Shown in pieces: positions 38,966 to 47,112 of a DNA stretch of 64,000 bases. The DNA is from JACCXG01 sp963717745. GTDB lineage: Bacteria; Acidobacteriota; Vicinamibacteria; Vicinamibacterales; 2-12-FULL-66-21. The stretch is from the NCBI GenBank assembly GCA_963717745.1, contig CAVQXJ010000002.1, positions 1-64,000 on the forward strand, in the 5' to 3' direction. The position numbers and the translations under genes are program-made. The notes below the pieces were generated by a model. The model saw only the letters and a program-made list of their open reading frames with translations, was not told where the DNA came from and ran no database searches. Numbering within the stretch: position 1 is the first letter of the stretch; every line of letters starts with the position of its first letter.

Positions 38966-39361
38966 ATGCGCACCATCACGTCCGTCGCATGTCTCCTGCT
39001 CGCCGCCCTCATCGTGCTTCCGGCGTCGGTGGTGGCCGCCGGCCTGCCGCAGGACAAGCCTGCCGACGTCGCCGGCACCTGGGCCATCACCATCGAGATC
39101 GGCGGCAACACCGGCACGCCGACCGTCACGCTCAAGCAGGATGGCGAAACGCTGACCGGTAACTATTCGTCGCAGGTCTTGGGCGAGCAGAAGGTGACCG
39201 GCACCATCAAAGGCAACGCCATCACCTTCGAGCTCACGGCGTCGCTCGAGGGCAACGCGGTGAAGGTCGTCTACAGCGGTACCGTCGACAAGGCGACGAT
39301 GAAAGGCAAAGTGAGCCTGGGCGAGCTCGGCGAGGGGACCTTCACCGCCAAGAAGCAGTAG
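38966..39361 (+). CDS. Small exported lipocalin-like protein
   Basis: This 131-residue protein has a signal peptide (VACLLLAALIVLPASVVAAG). Its mature part is made of alternating beta strands: VAGTWAITIEI, PTVTLKQDGETLTGNYSS, EQKVTGTIKGNAITFEL, VVYSGTVDK, and the end GEGTFTAKKQ. Such short beta-barrel proteins, often annotated only as hypothetical or DUF-like, are common in Acidobacteriota. It is probably periplasmic. It follows the ABC exporter by 22 bases and may be co-transcribed. Confidence 0.75.
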   Translation: MRTITSVACLLLAALIVLPASVVAAGLPQDKPADVAGTWAITIEIGGNTGTPTVTLKQDGETLTGNYSSQVLGEQKVTGTIKGNAITFELTASLEGNAVKVVYSGTVDKATMKGKVSLGELGEGTFTAKKQ

Positions 39362-39402
39362 CGCGGGGTCCTTCCGGGCCGGCGACCTCGGGCCGCCTTT
39401 CG

Positions 39403-39443
39403 CCCTTCGACGATGCTCAGGGCGACCCTGAGCTTGTCGAAGG
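39403..39443. repeat. CCTTCGAC...TCAGGG foldback
   Basis: CCTTCGACGATGCTCAGGG faces CCCTGAGCTTGTCGAAGG with a four-base gap. The sequence type is one of the commonest dispersed palindromes in high-GC bacteria. It directly precedes TIR element copy E. Confidence 0.7.
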
Positions 39444-39444
39444 T

Positions 39445-39518
39445 CGCTGTCACGCGGCATTCATGTCCACGGCGCCTGCGGCGCGCTGGCGCCGTGGACA
39501 CGATGGCAGCGTGACGGT
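39445..39518. repeat. TIR foldback element, minimal copy E
   Basis: At only 74 bases, this copy consists of the left end CGCTGTCACGCGGCATTCAT, GTCCACGGCGCCTGCGGCG and the right end GGCGCCGTGGACACGATGGC, AGCGTGAC joined almost directly. It lacks the inner GACGA arms and centre of copies A, C and D. An internal deletion leaving both ends is typical of mobile elements moved in trans. Confidence 0.75.
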
Positions 39519-39673
39519 GAACACTGCGCGCAACGGATCTCAGGGTCTCCTGCCGCAGCCCTTGGCGTCCCTGTTGCAATTCGTCGCCGCCGGACGTCGT
39601 TGCGCTCAACCTCATCAACACGACAGTCTCACGTCTCGAGCTCGAGAGCGCAGCCTCTGCCCAGGAGGTGCCC

Positions 39674-42567
39674 ATGCGTCATTCATCGTTGGCACGAGCA
39701 GTGTGCTCGACTCTGATCCTGGTCTGGCTCGTCGCCGCGTCGGCCAGCGCACAAGTTTCCTCGTCTACGATCCAAGGAACCGTATCCGACGCCAGCGGCG
39801 TGCTGCCCGGCGCCAGCGTGATCGCGCGCGACGCGCAGAGCGGTTTCACCCACGAAGCGGTGTCGGAGTCCGACGGCGCGTTCACGCTGGCGGGGCTGCG
39901 GCCGGGCCGCTACGAAATCACCGTCGCCGTCTCCCAATACAAGCCCGAAGCGAAGACCGTCGAGGTGCTGGTCGGTCAGACCGTGACCCTCAACTTTCGG
40001 ATCAGTTCCGACGTCGTGTTCGCCGAGTCGGTGACGGTGGTGGGCAACACCCGTCTGGTCGATACCCGCACCTCGGAGGTCACGACCAACGTGACCCAGG
40101 AGCAGCTGCGCTACCTCCCGCAGAACAGCCGCAACTTCCTCAACTTCGCGGCGCTCGCGCCAGGCGTGCGGGTGTCGGACAACGAGTTCCGCAAGGAGTT
40201 CTCGGCGGGAGCGCTGCCGTCGCAGAACATCAACGTCTTCATCGACGGCGTCAGCTTCAAGAACGACGTCATCGACGGCGGCCTGGTCGGCCAGGACTCG
40301 AGCCGGGGCAACCCGTTCCCGCAGAGTGCGGTGCAGGAGTTCCAGGTGCTGACCCAGAACTTCAAAGCCGAATACGAGAAGGCGGCGAGCGCGATCATCA
40401 CGGCGGTCACCAGGAGCGGCGCCAACCGGTACTCGGGCGAGCTCTTCAGCTTCTATCAGGACAAGAGCCTGGTTCAGAACGAGGCCATCGTTCGCGACCC
40501 TGCCGGGGTGTTCGTCAAGGGGGCGACCACTCCCAAGCCGACGTACGACCGCTGGCAATGGGGCGGGTCGTTCGGCGGGCCGATCGTCAGGGACCGCGCG
40601 CAGTTCTTCGGGTCGTACGAAGAGAACCGCCAGGACCGTGCGGCCAACGTGCTGGTCGGCACCGTGTCGACCGCTCCGGCGAGCCTGGTGCAGCGCCTGC
40701 GCGCCTTCGAGGGGGTCTTCACCAGTCCGTTCCGCGAGAAGCTGCTGTTCGGCAAGGCCACGTTCCAGCCGGCCGTGGGACAGCAGGGCGAGATTACCTA
40801 CAACTGGCGTAACGAGACCGACATCCGGGGATTCGGCGGCCAGGGCGCGAGCAACAGCTTTCAGACCGCGGAGAACGTCAGGAACCGGGTCGACTCGGTC
40901 CAGGGCAAGTGGCAGATCGGAGGTGGGCACTACCTCAACGAAGCCTACGTCTCGTACCAGCGCTACCGGTGGAACCCGATGCCGGCGAACCCCGACGTCA
41001 TCGGCGAGAACTTCGAGGGCCTGCTGCGCATCGGCGGCCGGGACACCGAGCAGCGAATCGGTACAGCAGCGTGTATCGGTACGCGACGATTACGCGCGAT
41101 TCCTGAAATGGGGCGGCAATCACACCGCCAAGGCCGGCGGCGTCGTGAGCCTCGTCGACTACGACGTCCAGAAACGCCTCAACGGCAATCCGTTGTTCAC
41201 CTATCGCGGCGACATCAGCTGGGACTTTCCGGCGCGCGCGAACTACGGCGCGGGCAACCCCGACCTCAGCGCACGGAACTATCAGTTCGGACTGTTCGCG
41301 CAGGACGACTGGGCGATCGGCGCGAGACTGAGCATAAACCTGGGCCTGCGCTGGGACTACGAGTCGGACATGTTGAACAACGACTACGTGACGCCGGCGC
41401 ACGTCCGGGCCGCCGCGGCCCCGTTCGTGGACAGCGCCCGCTACTTCACCGACGGCGACGATCGGCCGGCGTTCTTCGGCGCCTGGCAGCCGCGGCTCGG
41501 ATTCTCCTACGACGTCACCGGCCAGGGGCGCACGGTGGCGTTCGGCGGATGGGGGCGCTACTACGACCGCGTGCTCTACAACTCGACCCTCGACGAACGC
41601 TTCCGGCTGCAGTACGCCGTGCGCACCTTTCAGTTCTCGCAGAGCGGCGGCATTCGTGACGGGGTCGAGACGATTCCGTGGAACCCGTCGTACTTGAGTG
41701 TCGCCGGCCTCGAAGCGATCGTCGCGCAGGGGCGCGCGCCGAATCCGGAAGTGTTCCTGATCGCCAACGACGCCGAGCCGCCGGTCTCCGACCAGTGGTC
41801 GCTCGGCGCGCGGCACAGCATTCGCCGGCCTGGTCGCGTCGGTGACCTACAGCGGCATGCGCAGCCGGAACCTGTTCACGTTCATCTTCGGCACCCGGCG
41901 GCCCGATGGCACCTGCTGTCAGACGGTGCCGGGATTCGCGAACATCCTGATCTCGGATCCGGACGGCCGCAAGGCGTGGTTCGACGGCCTCTACGTCCAG
42001 GTCGATCGGCCCTACAGCGGGGGACGGGTGAAGCACGGCTACAGCATCACGTATACGCTGGGCCGCTCCGAACAGACCGGCGGCGATCTCTTCAGCCTGG
42101 ACTTCCCGAGAGTCGCCGACTATCCCCGCTATCCCACCGGCGCCGACGAGCGGCACCGGCTGGTGATGACCGGGATCGCCGGGTTGCCGTACGGCGTCGT
42201 CGCGAGCACGTTCATCACTCTGGGATCCGGCACGCCGTACACGATCGACGATCAGTCGCTGGGCGGCGGGGTCAATCAGCGCCGGCTGCAGCGCAACGGC
42301 GGGCGGCCGGAGCAGTTCACATTCATCATTCCCGATGCGTGGGCGTACCGCAGCCTGGACCTGCAGCTGGAGAAGGCGTTCCGGCTGCACGATGCGCATC
42401 AGGTGTCGGTCATCTTCCAGGGGTTCAACATTTTCAGCTTCGACAACTTCTCCGGCTACCAGGGATTCATCCCGACGCTGCCGGGCACCAACCCGAATTT
42501 CGGCCGGCCGAGCAGCCTCATCGATCCGGGCCGGCGGCTGCAATTCGGCCTGCGGTATGGGTTCTGA
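39674..42567 (+). CDS. TonB-dependent receptor 3 (Oar-like), two frameshifts
   Basis: ATG 39674 follows CCAGGAGG. The protein has a signal peptide, a carboxypeptidase-regulatory-like domain (IQGTVSDASGVLPGASVIAR), a plug (SVTVVGNTRLVDT, INVFIDGVSFKND) and a barrel ending RRLQFGLRYGF. Breaks occur at about 41050-41085 and at 41820-41821 (HSI to AGLVASVTYSG). The length is 3n+2 and both shifts go the same way, so two extra bases explain it; corrected length is about 963 residues. The gene for a GH144-type protein follows, suggesting import of an oligosaccharide released by that enzyme. Confidence 0.83.
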
Positions 42568-42581
42568 GGCTCGCGAGGATC

Positions 42582-42667
42582 GGCGGGGGCTGAAGCCCCC
42601 GCCCTACGGTTGCCGAGGGGGCTCTTCAGGGTTTTTCAGGTGTAGAACGGGGGCTTCAGCCCCCGCC
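42582..42667. repeat. GCGGGGGCTGAAGCCCCCGC foldback pair
   Basis: GGCGGGGGCTGAAGCCCCC (42582 onward) and GGGGGCTTCAGCCCCCGCC (ending 42667) are each palindromic and face each other across about 45 bases. It occupies the gap between TonB receptor 3 and the GH144-type gene and may overlap that gene's leader. Confidence 0.7.
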
Positions 42668-42688
42668 AAGACAGGGCTCATCGTCACC

Positions 42689-43984
42689 TTGCTGCTGGTG
42701 CTCGCACCGGCGGCATGTGCGCCGCGTCCCTCCGCGTCCCGTCCCAGCGACCGGAACCGCGCCGCGCGCCTCCGCTCTTCGGCCGCAGACGACGCGCTGC
42801 TCGAAGATCTCTCGAAGCGATCCTTCATGTTCTTCTGGGAACAGGCGGACCCCGAGACCGGAATCGTGCGCGACCGCTCGCGCACCGACGGGTCGCCCGT
42901 GACCGGCGTCTCGCGGGACATCGGCAGCATCGCCTCGGTCGGCTTCGGCCTCACCGGACTCTGCATCGCCGCCGAACGCGGCTGGGTGCCTCGCGCGGCC
43001 GCCGTCGGGCGCGCCCGGACGACGCTGCGATTCTTTGCGGAGCGCATGGAGCACCAGCGCGGCTGGTTCTTCCACTTCGTGAATCTCAGAACCGGCGCTC
43101 GTGAGTGGGCCAGCGAGCTGTCGTCGATCGATTCGGCGCTGCTGGTGGCGGGAGCGCTGACGGTGCGTCAGTGCTTCGCCGACGACGCCGACGTGGCGCG
43201 TCTGGGCGAGGCGATCTACCGGCGGGTCGATTTCAGCTGGATGCTGGCCGGCGATCCGGGCCTGCTGTCGATGGGATGGAAGCCCGAATCCGGCTTTCTG
43301 ACATCGCGCTGGGATCACTACTGCGAGCTGATGATCCTGTATCTGCTCGGCATCGGGTCGCCAACGCATCCGATCCCCGCGGAGTCCTGGCGTGCCTGGC
43401 GCCGGCCGACCGTCACCTTCGAGCGCTATTCCTACGTCGGCGGCCCCCCGCCGCTGTTCGTGCACCAGTACGCGCACGCATGGGTTGATTTCCGCGGATT
43501 CAGAGAGCGCGAACCGCCGCGGATCGACTGGTTCGAGAATTCGGTGGTTGCCACGCGGGCGCACCGCGCCTTCAACCTGTCGCTGGCCGGGGAGTTTCCC
43601 GGCTACACCACGACGGTGTGGGGCATCACCGCGTCGGACAGCCGCAAGGGCTACGTCGCCTGGGGCGGGCCGCCACGCGAGGGACCGATCGACGGCAGCG
43701 TCGTGCCGAGCGCCGCGGCCGGCTCGCTGATGTTCGCGCCGGACATCACGCTGCCGGTGGTGCGCGAGCTGCGGCAGCGGTTCGGCGATCGCATCTACGG
43801 GCGCTATGGGTTCGCCGACGCGTTTCACCCGACCGACGGGTGGGTGAATCCGGACGTGATCGGCATCGACGTCGGCATCACCCTGCTGAGCGCCGAGAAC
43901 CTCCGCACTGGCCGCGTCTGGCAGTGGTTCATGAAGAACGCCGAGATCCCCGCGGCGATGGAGAAGGCGGGTCTCGCGCGGTGA
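42689..43984 (+). CDS. Glucoamylase-family (GH144-type) lipoprotein
   Basis: The start is uncertain: TTG 42689 or GTG 42698 give a short lipoprotein-like leader (LLLVLAPAACA, Cys lipobox), and the frame stays open further upstream through the repeat. From about residue 40 the sequence matches the bacterial glycoamylase/GH144 family: EDLSKRSFMFFWEQADPETG, VGFGLTGLCIAAERGW, GWFFHFVN, SSIDSALLVAGAL, DHYCELMILYLLGIGSP, FVHQYAHAWVDFRG and GFADAFHPTDGWVNPDVIG. Characterised relatives cleave beta-1,2-glucan. It likely acts in the periplasm or at the surface, upstream of TonB receptor uptake. Confidence 0.85.
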   Translation: MLLVLAPAACAPRPSASRPSDRNRAARLRSSAADDALLEDLSKRSFMFFWEQADPETGIVRDRSRTDGSPVTGVSRDIGSIASVGFGLTGLCIAAERGWVPRAAAVGRARTTLRFFAERMEHQRGWFFHFVNLRTGAREWASELSSIDSALLVAGALTVRQCFADDADVARLGEAIYRRVDFSWMLAGDPGLLSMGWKPESGFLTSRWDHYCELMILYLLGIGSPTHPIPAESWRAWRRPTVTFERYSYVGGPPPLFVHQYAHAWVDFRGFREREPPRIDWFENSVVATRAHRAFNLSLAGEFPGYTTTVWGITASDSRKGYVAWGGPPREGPIDGSVVPSAAAGSLMFAPDITLPVVRELRQRFGDRIYGRYGFADAFHPTDGWVNPDVIGIDVGITLLSAENLRTGRVWQWFMKNAEIPAAMEKAGLAR

Positions 43985-44002
43985 CCGCGTCGCGACGGCA
44001 TT

Positions 44003-44303
44003 CGCTGTCACGCTGCCTTCGTGACCACGGCGCCTGCGGCGCGCCCGGCCTCCGCGCCGGAACGAGACGACGACACGACGACACGACGAAAACCCTTGTG
44101 AGTCACTTCGAAGGACTGTGCCCGCCGCCAACGGGAGAGCCGCTGATATTTCGAGTCGAGCGGGGCACTGACGAACAGGCCCCAGAATGCCGACGTGGCC
44201 AGGTGCGTTCATAGCGTCGTTGTCGTCGTGTCGTCGTGTCGTCATCCGGCCGAAGGCCGATGCCCGCCGCAGGCGCCGTGGACATGAAGGCAGCGTGACA
44301 GTG
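44003..44303. repeat. TIR foldback element, full copy C
   Basis: The left end CGCTGTCACGCTGCCTTCGT continues GACCACGGCGCCTGCGGCG. The right end CGCCGCAGGCGCCGTGGACA continues TGAAGGCAGCGTGACAGTG. Together they form an inverted repeat of about 37 bases with few mismatches. The inner arms are GACGACACGACGACACGACG and CGTTGTCGTCGTGTCGTCGT. The centre carries GTGAGTCACTTCGAAGGACT. No coding sequence is present. Confidence 0.85.
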
Positions 44304-44526
44304 ACAGGCGGTCGAACCCAGCCAGGATGCCCCGCGACCGACGATCATGTGCCACGTGCTCCGCTCGCGGGCGAGATAGAATGCCCGCACTTCAAAAACC
44401 GATGGCCTCTTTCACCACCGCGCGGCCGTCCACAGTGGTGCGCGGAACGCGATTCGTGACACGTGTGGTGACCCTCTCGGGCCTCGTGCTCCTGCCGCTA
44501 CCGCGAGCTGGCCGCGGCGGCGCGGT

Positions 44527-44582
44527 AGAAGCGGCTGATGCATAACCACGCCTGTCAACGGAGAAGGCAGAAGGGAGAAGGG
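44527..44582. repeat. GGGAGAAGG family, single-arm copy
   Basis: GCGGCTGATGCATAACCACG, CCTGTCAACGGAGAAGGCAG and AAGGGAGAAGGGAGAA match, in the opposite orientation, the tails at 28.3, 35.8 and 47.1 kb. It lies immediately before the TTG start of the hydrolase at 44588, so the purine-rich AAGGGAGAA may double as that gene's ribosome site. Confidence 0.55.
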
Positions 44583-44587
44583 AGAAC

Positions 44588-45622
44588 TTGACGTCGTTCC
44601 TGATCTGGACGTGCCTGATCGTGACGAGCGCGGCACTGCCGCAGTCGCCAGGCAGCGCACCCGCTTCTCCGGTCCGCGACGCGTTTCTGCGGGCGATCGA
44701 GCGGCCGCGGGTCCCGCTCGAACCGACGGTGCGGCCGCGTGCGGACAGCGGTGAGGCCGTGATCGAGGAGATCGCGTTCGCCTCCGAAGCGGGACAGCGG
44801 GTGCCCACCCTGTTGTTCAAGCGGCGCGGCGGCACCGGAAGACAGCCGGCGGTGATTGTGCTGCACGGGACCGGCGGATCGAAGGACGGCATGGCGGCGC
44901 GGCTGCGCGAGCTCGCCGCGAGAGGATTCGTGGCGGTGGCGATCGACGGGCGGTATCACGGCGAGCGCACCGGCAGCGCCGCCGCCGGCCTGCCGGCCTA
45001 TCAGGCCGCGATCCTCCGCGCCTATCGCACCGGCCGCGAGCGTCCGTTCCTGTTCGACACCGTGTGGGACGTGATGCGGCTGATCGACTACCTGGAAACG
45101 CGTGCCGACGTCGATCCGCGCCGCATCGGTCTGACCGGGATTTCCAAGGGAGGCATGGAGACCTACCTGGCCGCCGCGGTCGATCCGCGGATCGCGGCCG
45201 CGGTCCCGCTGATCGGGGTGCAGAGCTTCCGCTGGGCCCTCGATCACGGCGCCTGGGATTCGCGGGCCTGGACCTTGCGAGAGGCGGTCGTCGCGGCCGC
45301 GGCCGACGCGGGTGAAGGGATCGACGCACGGTTCATGCGCAAGTTCTACGACCGCGTCGCCCCCGGGGTCCACACCGAGTTCGACGGCCCCGCCATGCTC
45401 CCGCTGATTGCTCCACGCCCGCTGCTCGTCATCAACGGCGACTCCGATCCACGAACCCCGGTGGCGGGCGTACGCGCGTCGGTCGACGCGGCGCGTCAAG
45501 CCTACCAGGCGCAGGGCGTCCCGGACCGGGTCCTGCTGCACCTGCAGCCCGACACCGGCCACCAGGTCGGCGCGGAAGCGGACCGGATGATGCTGGCCTG
45601 GTTCGAGAAGTGGTTGAAGTGA
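44588..45622 (+). CDS. Exported alpha/beta hydrolase (acetyl-xylan-esterase/dienelactone-hydrolase-like)
   Basis: TTG 44588 begins a 344-residue protein with a signal peptide (FLIWTCLIVTSAALPQS). It has the oxyanion region VIVLHGTGGSKDG, the nucleophile elbow GISKGG (Ser about residue 193), the acid Asp in VINGDSDPRTP and His in PDTGHQVG: a complete triad. It resembles the AXE1/abhydrolase-7 group of secreted ester hydrolases acting on acetylated sugars or similar esters; the specific substrate is unknown. Its location near GH144 and a TonB receptor is consistent with polymer use. Confidence 0.85.
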   Translation: MTSFLIWTCLIVTSAALPQSPGSAPASPVRDAFLRAIERPRVPLEPTVRPRADSGEAVIEEIAFASEAGQRVPTLLFKRRGGTGRQPAVIVLHGTGGSKDGMAARLRELAARGFVAVAIDGRYHGERTGSAAAGLPAYQAAILRAYRTGRERPFLFDTVWDVMRLIDYLETRADVDPRRIGLTGISKGGMETYLAAAVDPRIAAAVPLIGVQSFRWALDHGAWDSRAWTLREAVVAAAADAGEGIDARFMRKFYDRVAPGVHTEFDGPAMLPLIAPRPLLVINGDSDPRTPVAGVRASVDAARQAYQAQGVPDRVLLHLQPDTGHQVGAEADRMMLAWFEKWLK

Positions 45623-45641
45623 CGCCGGGTCGGAGGCTGTT

Positions 45642-46058
45642 CGCTGTCACGCTGCCTTCGCTGCCCACGGCGCCTGCGGCGCGCTGGCGCTTCGCGCCAG
45701 GACGAGACGACGACACGACGACAACGACGAAAACCTCGAGAGTCGCTTCGACGGATTCTGACCGGTTGGCGGCGCCGCGCTTCGCGCGGTCGCAGGAGTG
45801 AGGGACTGAGCGGATCACAAGCCGCCGGGGCTTCGATGGAGCGGCTTGTGATCCGCTCAGTCCCTCACTCCTGCGGGCCGCCAACGATCACAGCCGCTGA
45901 TATTCGGGGGGCAACTCCGAACAACCCGCAGCGACGATCATGGCCGGTTGCTCTTTGTATTTCGTCGTTGTCGTCGTCTCGTCGTCTCGTCGTCGTCGTG
46001 CGGCCGCAGGCCGCCAGCGCCGCGCAGGCGCCGTGGACACGATCGCAGCGTGACAGCG
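45642..46058. repeat. TIR foldback element, longest copy D
   Basis: The ends CGCTGTCACGCTGCCTTCGC and CGATCGCAGCGTGACAGCG are inverted. The next inner segments CCACGGCGCCTGCGGCG and CGCGCAGGCGCCGTGG also match, then GACGAGACGACGACACGACG faces CGTCGTTGTCGTCGTCTCGT. The centre has GAGAGTCGCTTCGACGGATT plus an inserted perfect foldback at 45791-45875. The whole spacer between the hydrolase and DUF5996 genes is this element. Confidence 0.85.
45791..45875. repeat. Perfect 35-bp-stem foldback nested in TIR element D
   Basis: Bases 45791-45825 are exactly complementary to 45841-45875, with a 15-base loop. The arm contains CAGGAGTGAGGGACTGAGCG and GATCACAAGCCGC. It is absent from copies A and C, so it was inserted into, or grew within, the centre of copy D. 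Confidence 0.9.
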
Positions 46059-46102
46059 AACGCCGCCAGTCAGGAGCAACGCTGGCGCTATGATCGACCA
46101 TC

Positions 46103-46996
46103 ATGACCGACAGCTGGCCGGCCCTCCGCTACGACGACTGGAAAGACACCTACGCCACCCTGCACATGTGGTCGCAGGTGGTGGGCAAGGTCGTGCTCGC
46201 GCAGGCCGTGCCGATCAATCACAGTTGGGGCATCTCGCTCGCGGTGAGCGCCCGCGGGCTGACCACGCCGACGCTGCCCCATGGCGATCGCGCCTTCACC
46301 ATCGCCTTCGACTTCATCGATCACCTCCTCGTCATCGAGACGACCGACGGCGATCGACGGGTGCTGCCGCTCGAGCCGCGCACCGTCGCCGACTTCTACC
46401 GGCTGGTGATGACCACTCTGCACGAGATGGGGCTGCCGGTGAAGATCTGGCCGGTGCCGGTGGAGATTCCGGCGCCGATTCCGTTCGAGCAGGACACGGT
46501 GCACCGCGCCTACGAGCCGGAGCTCGCCGCCCGGTTCTGGCAGATTCTGCTCCAGGTCCATCGCGTGTTCACGGAGTCCCGCGCCGCGTTCATCGGCAAG
46601 TGCAGCCCGGTCCACTTCTTCTGGGGCGCCTTCGACCTCGCGGTGACGCGCTTCTCCGGCCGGCCGGCGCCGCCGCGCGACGGTCCGGCATTCATGCGCG
46701 AGGCGTACTCGCACGAAGTCATCAGCCACGGGTTCTGGCCCGGCAGCGGGCCGGTGCTCGAGCCGGCGTTTTACGCCTATGCGGTGCCGGAGCCGAACGG
46801 CCTGAAATCGGCAGCGGTCCGGCCGGACGCCGCCTTCTATCATCAGGAGCTGGGCGAGTTCATCCTGCCGTACGAGGCGGTGCGGCTGGCGCCATCGCCG
46901 GCCGCCGCGATCGCCGACTTCATCGAGAGCACCTACGATCGCGCGGCGACCCTGGCCGGCTGGGATCGCGCCGCCCTGGACCGACAACGCGAGTGA
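46103..46996 (+). CDS. DUF5996 family protein
   Basis: This 297-residue cytoplasmic protein starts at ATG 46103. It matches DUF5996 along its length: WPALRYDDWKDTYATLHMWS, QVVGKVVLA, NHSWGISLAVSARGLTTPTL, FDFIDHLLVI, HRVFTESRAAFIGKCSPVHF and FWGAFDLAVTRFSGRPAPP. The family is widespread and has no known function; conserved Trp, His and Arg residues suggest an enzyme. It is monocistronic, isolated by repeats on both sides. Confidence 0.85.
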   Translation: MTDSWPALRYDDWKDTYATLHMWSQVVGKVVLAQAVPINHSWGISLAVSARGLTTPTLPHGDRAFTIAFDFIDHLLVIETTDGDRRVLPLEPRTVADFYRLVMTTLHEMGLPVKIWPVPVEIPAPIPFEQDTVHRAYEPELAARFWQILLQVHRVFTESRAAFIGKCSPVHFFWGAFDLAVTRFSGRPAPPRDGPAFMREAYSHEVISHGFWPGSGPVLEPAFYAYAVPEPNGLKSAAVRPDAAFYHQELGEFILPYEAVRLAPSPAAAIADFIESTYDRAATLAGWDRAALDRQRE

Positions 46997-47045
46997 AGCA
47001 TGCCGCGCTGCCGCGGCAATGATTCCTTCCGGCGCGCTCGGGACA

Positions 47046-47110
47046 GAAGTTCTCCCTTTTCCCTTCTGCCTTCTCCCTTGACACGCGGAGTCTGTCATCC
47101 GCCGGTCCGC
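47046..47110. repeat. GGGAGAAGG family copy
   Basis: GTTCTCCCTTTTCCCTTCTG, CCTTCTCCCTTGACACGCGG and AGTCTGTCATCCGCCGG match the copies at 28.3 and 35.8 kb. It ends three bases before the stop codon of the minus-strand gene at 47113, so it lies at that gene's 3' end. Confidence 0.6.
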
Positions 47111-47112
47111 CA

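Noticed and set aside
39674..42567. Programmed frameshifting in the TonB receptor genes
   Set aside because: No slippery heptamer with a downstream pseudoknot at the breaks, positions differ between receptors, and unrelated genes show the same one-base shift. Sequencing error is simpler.
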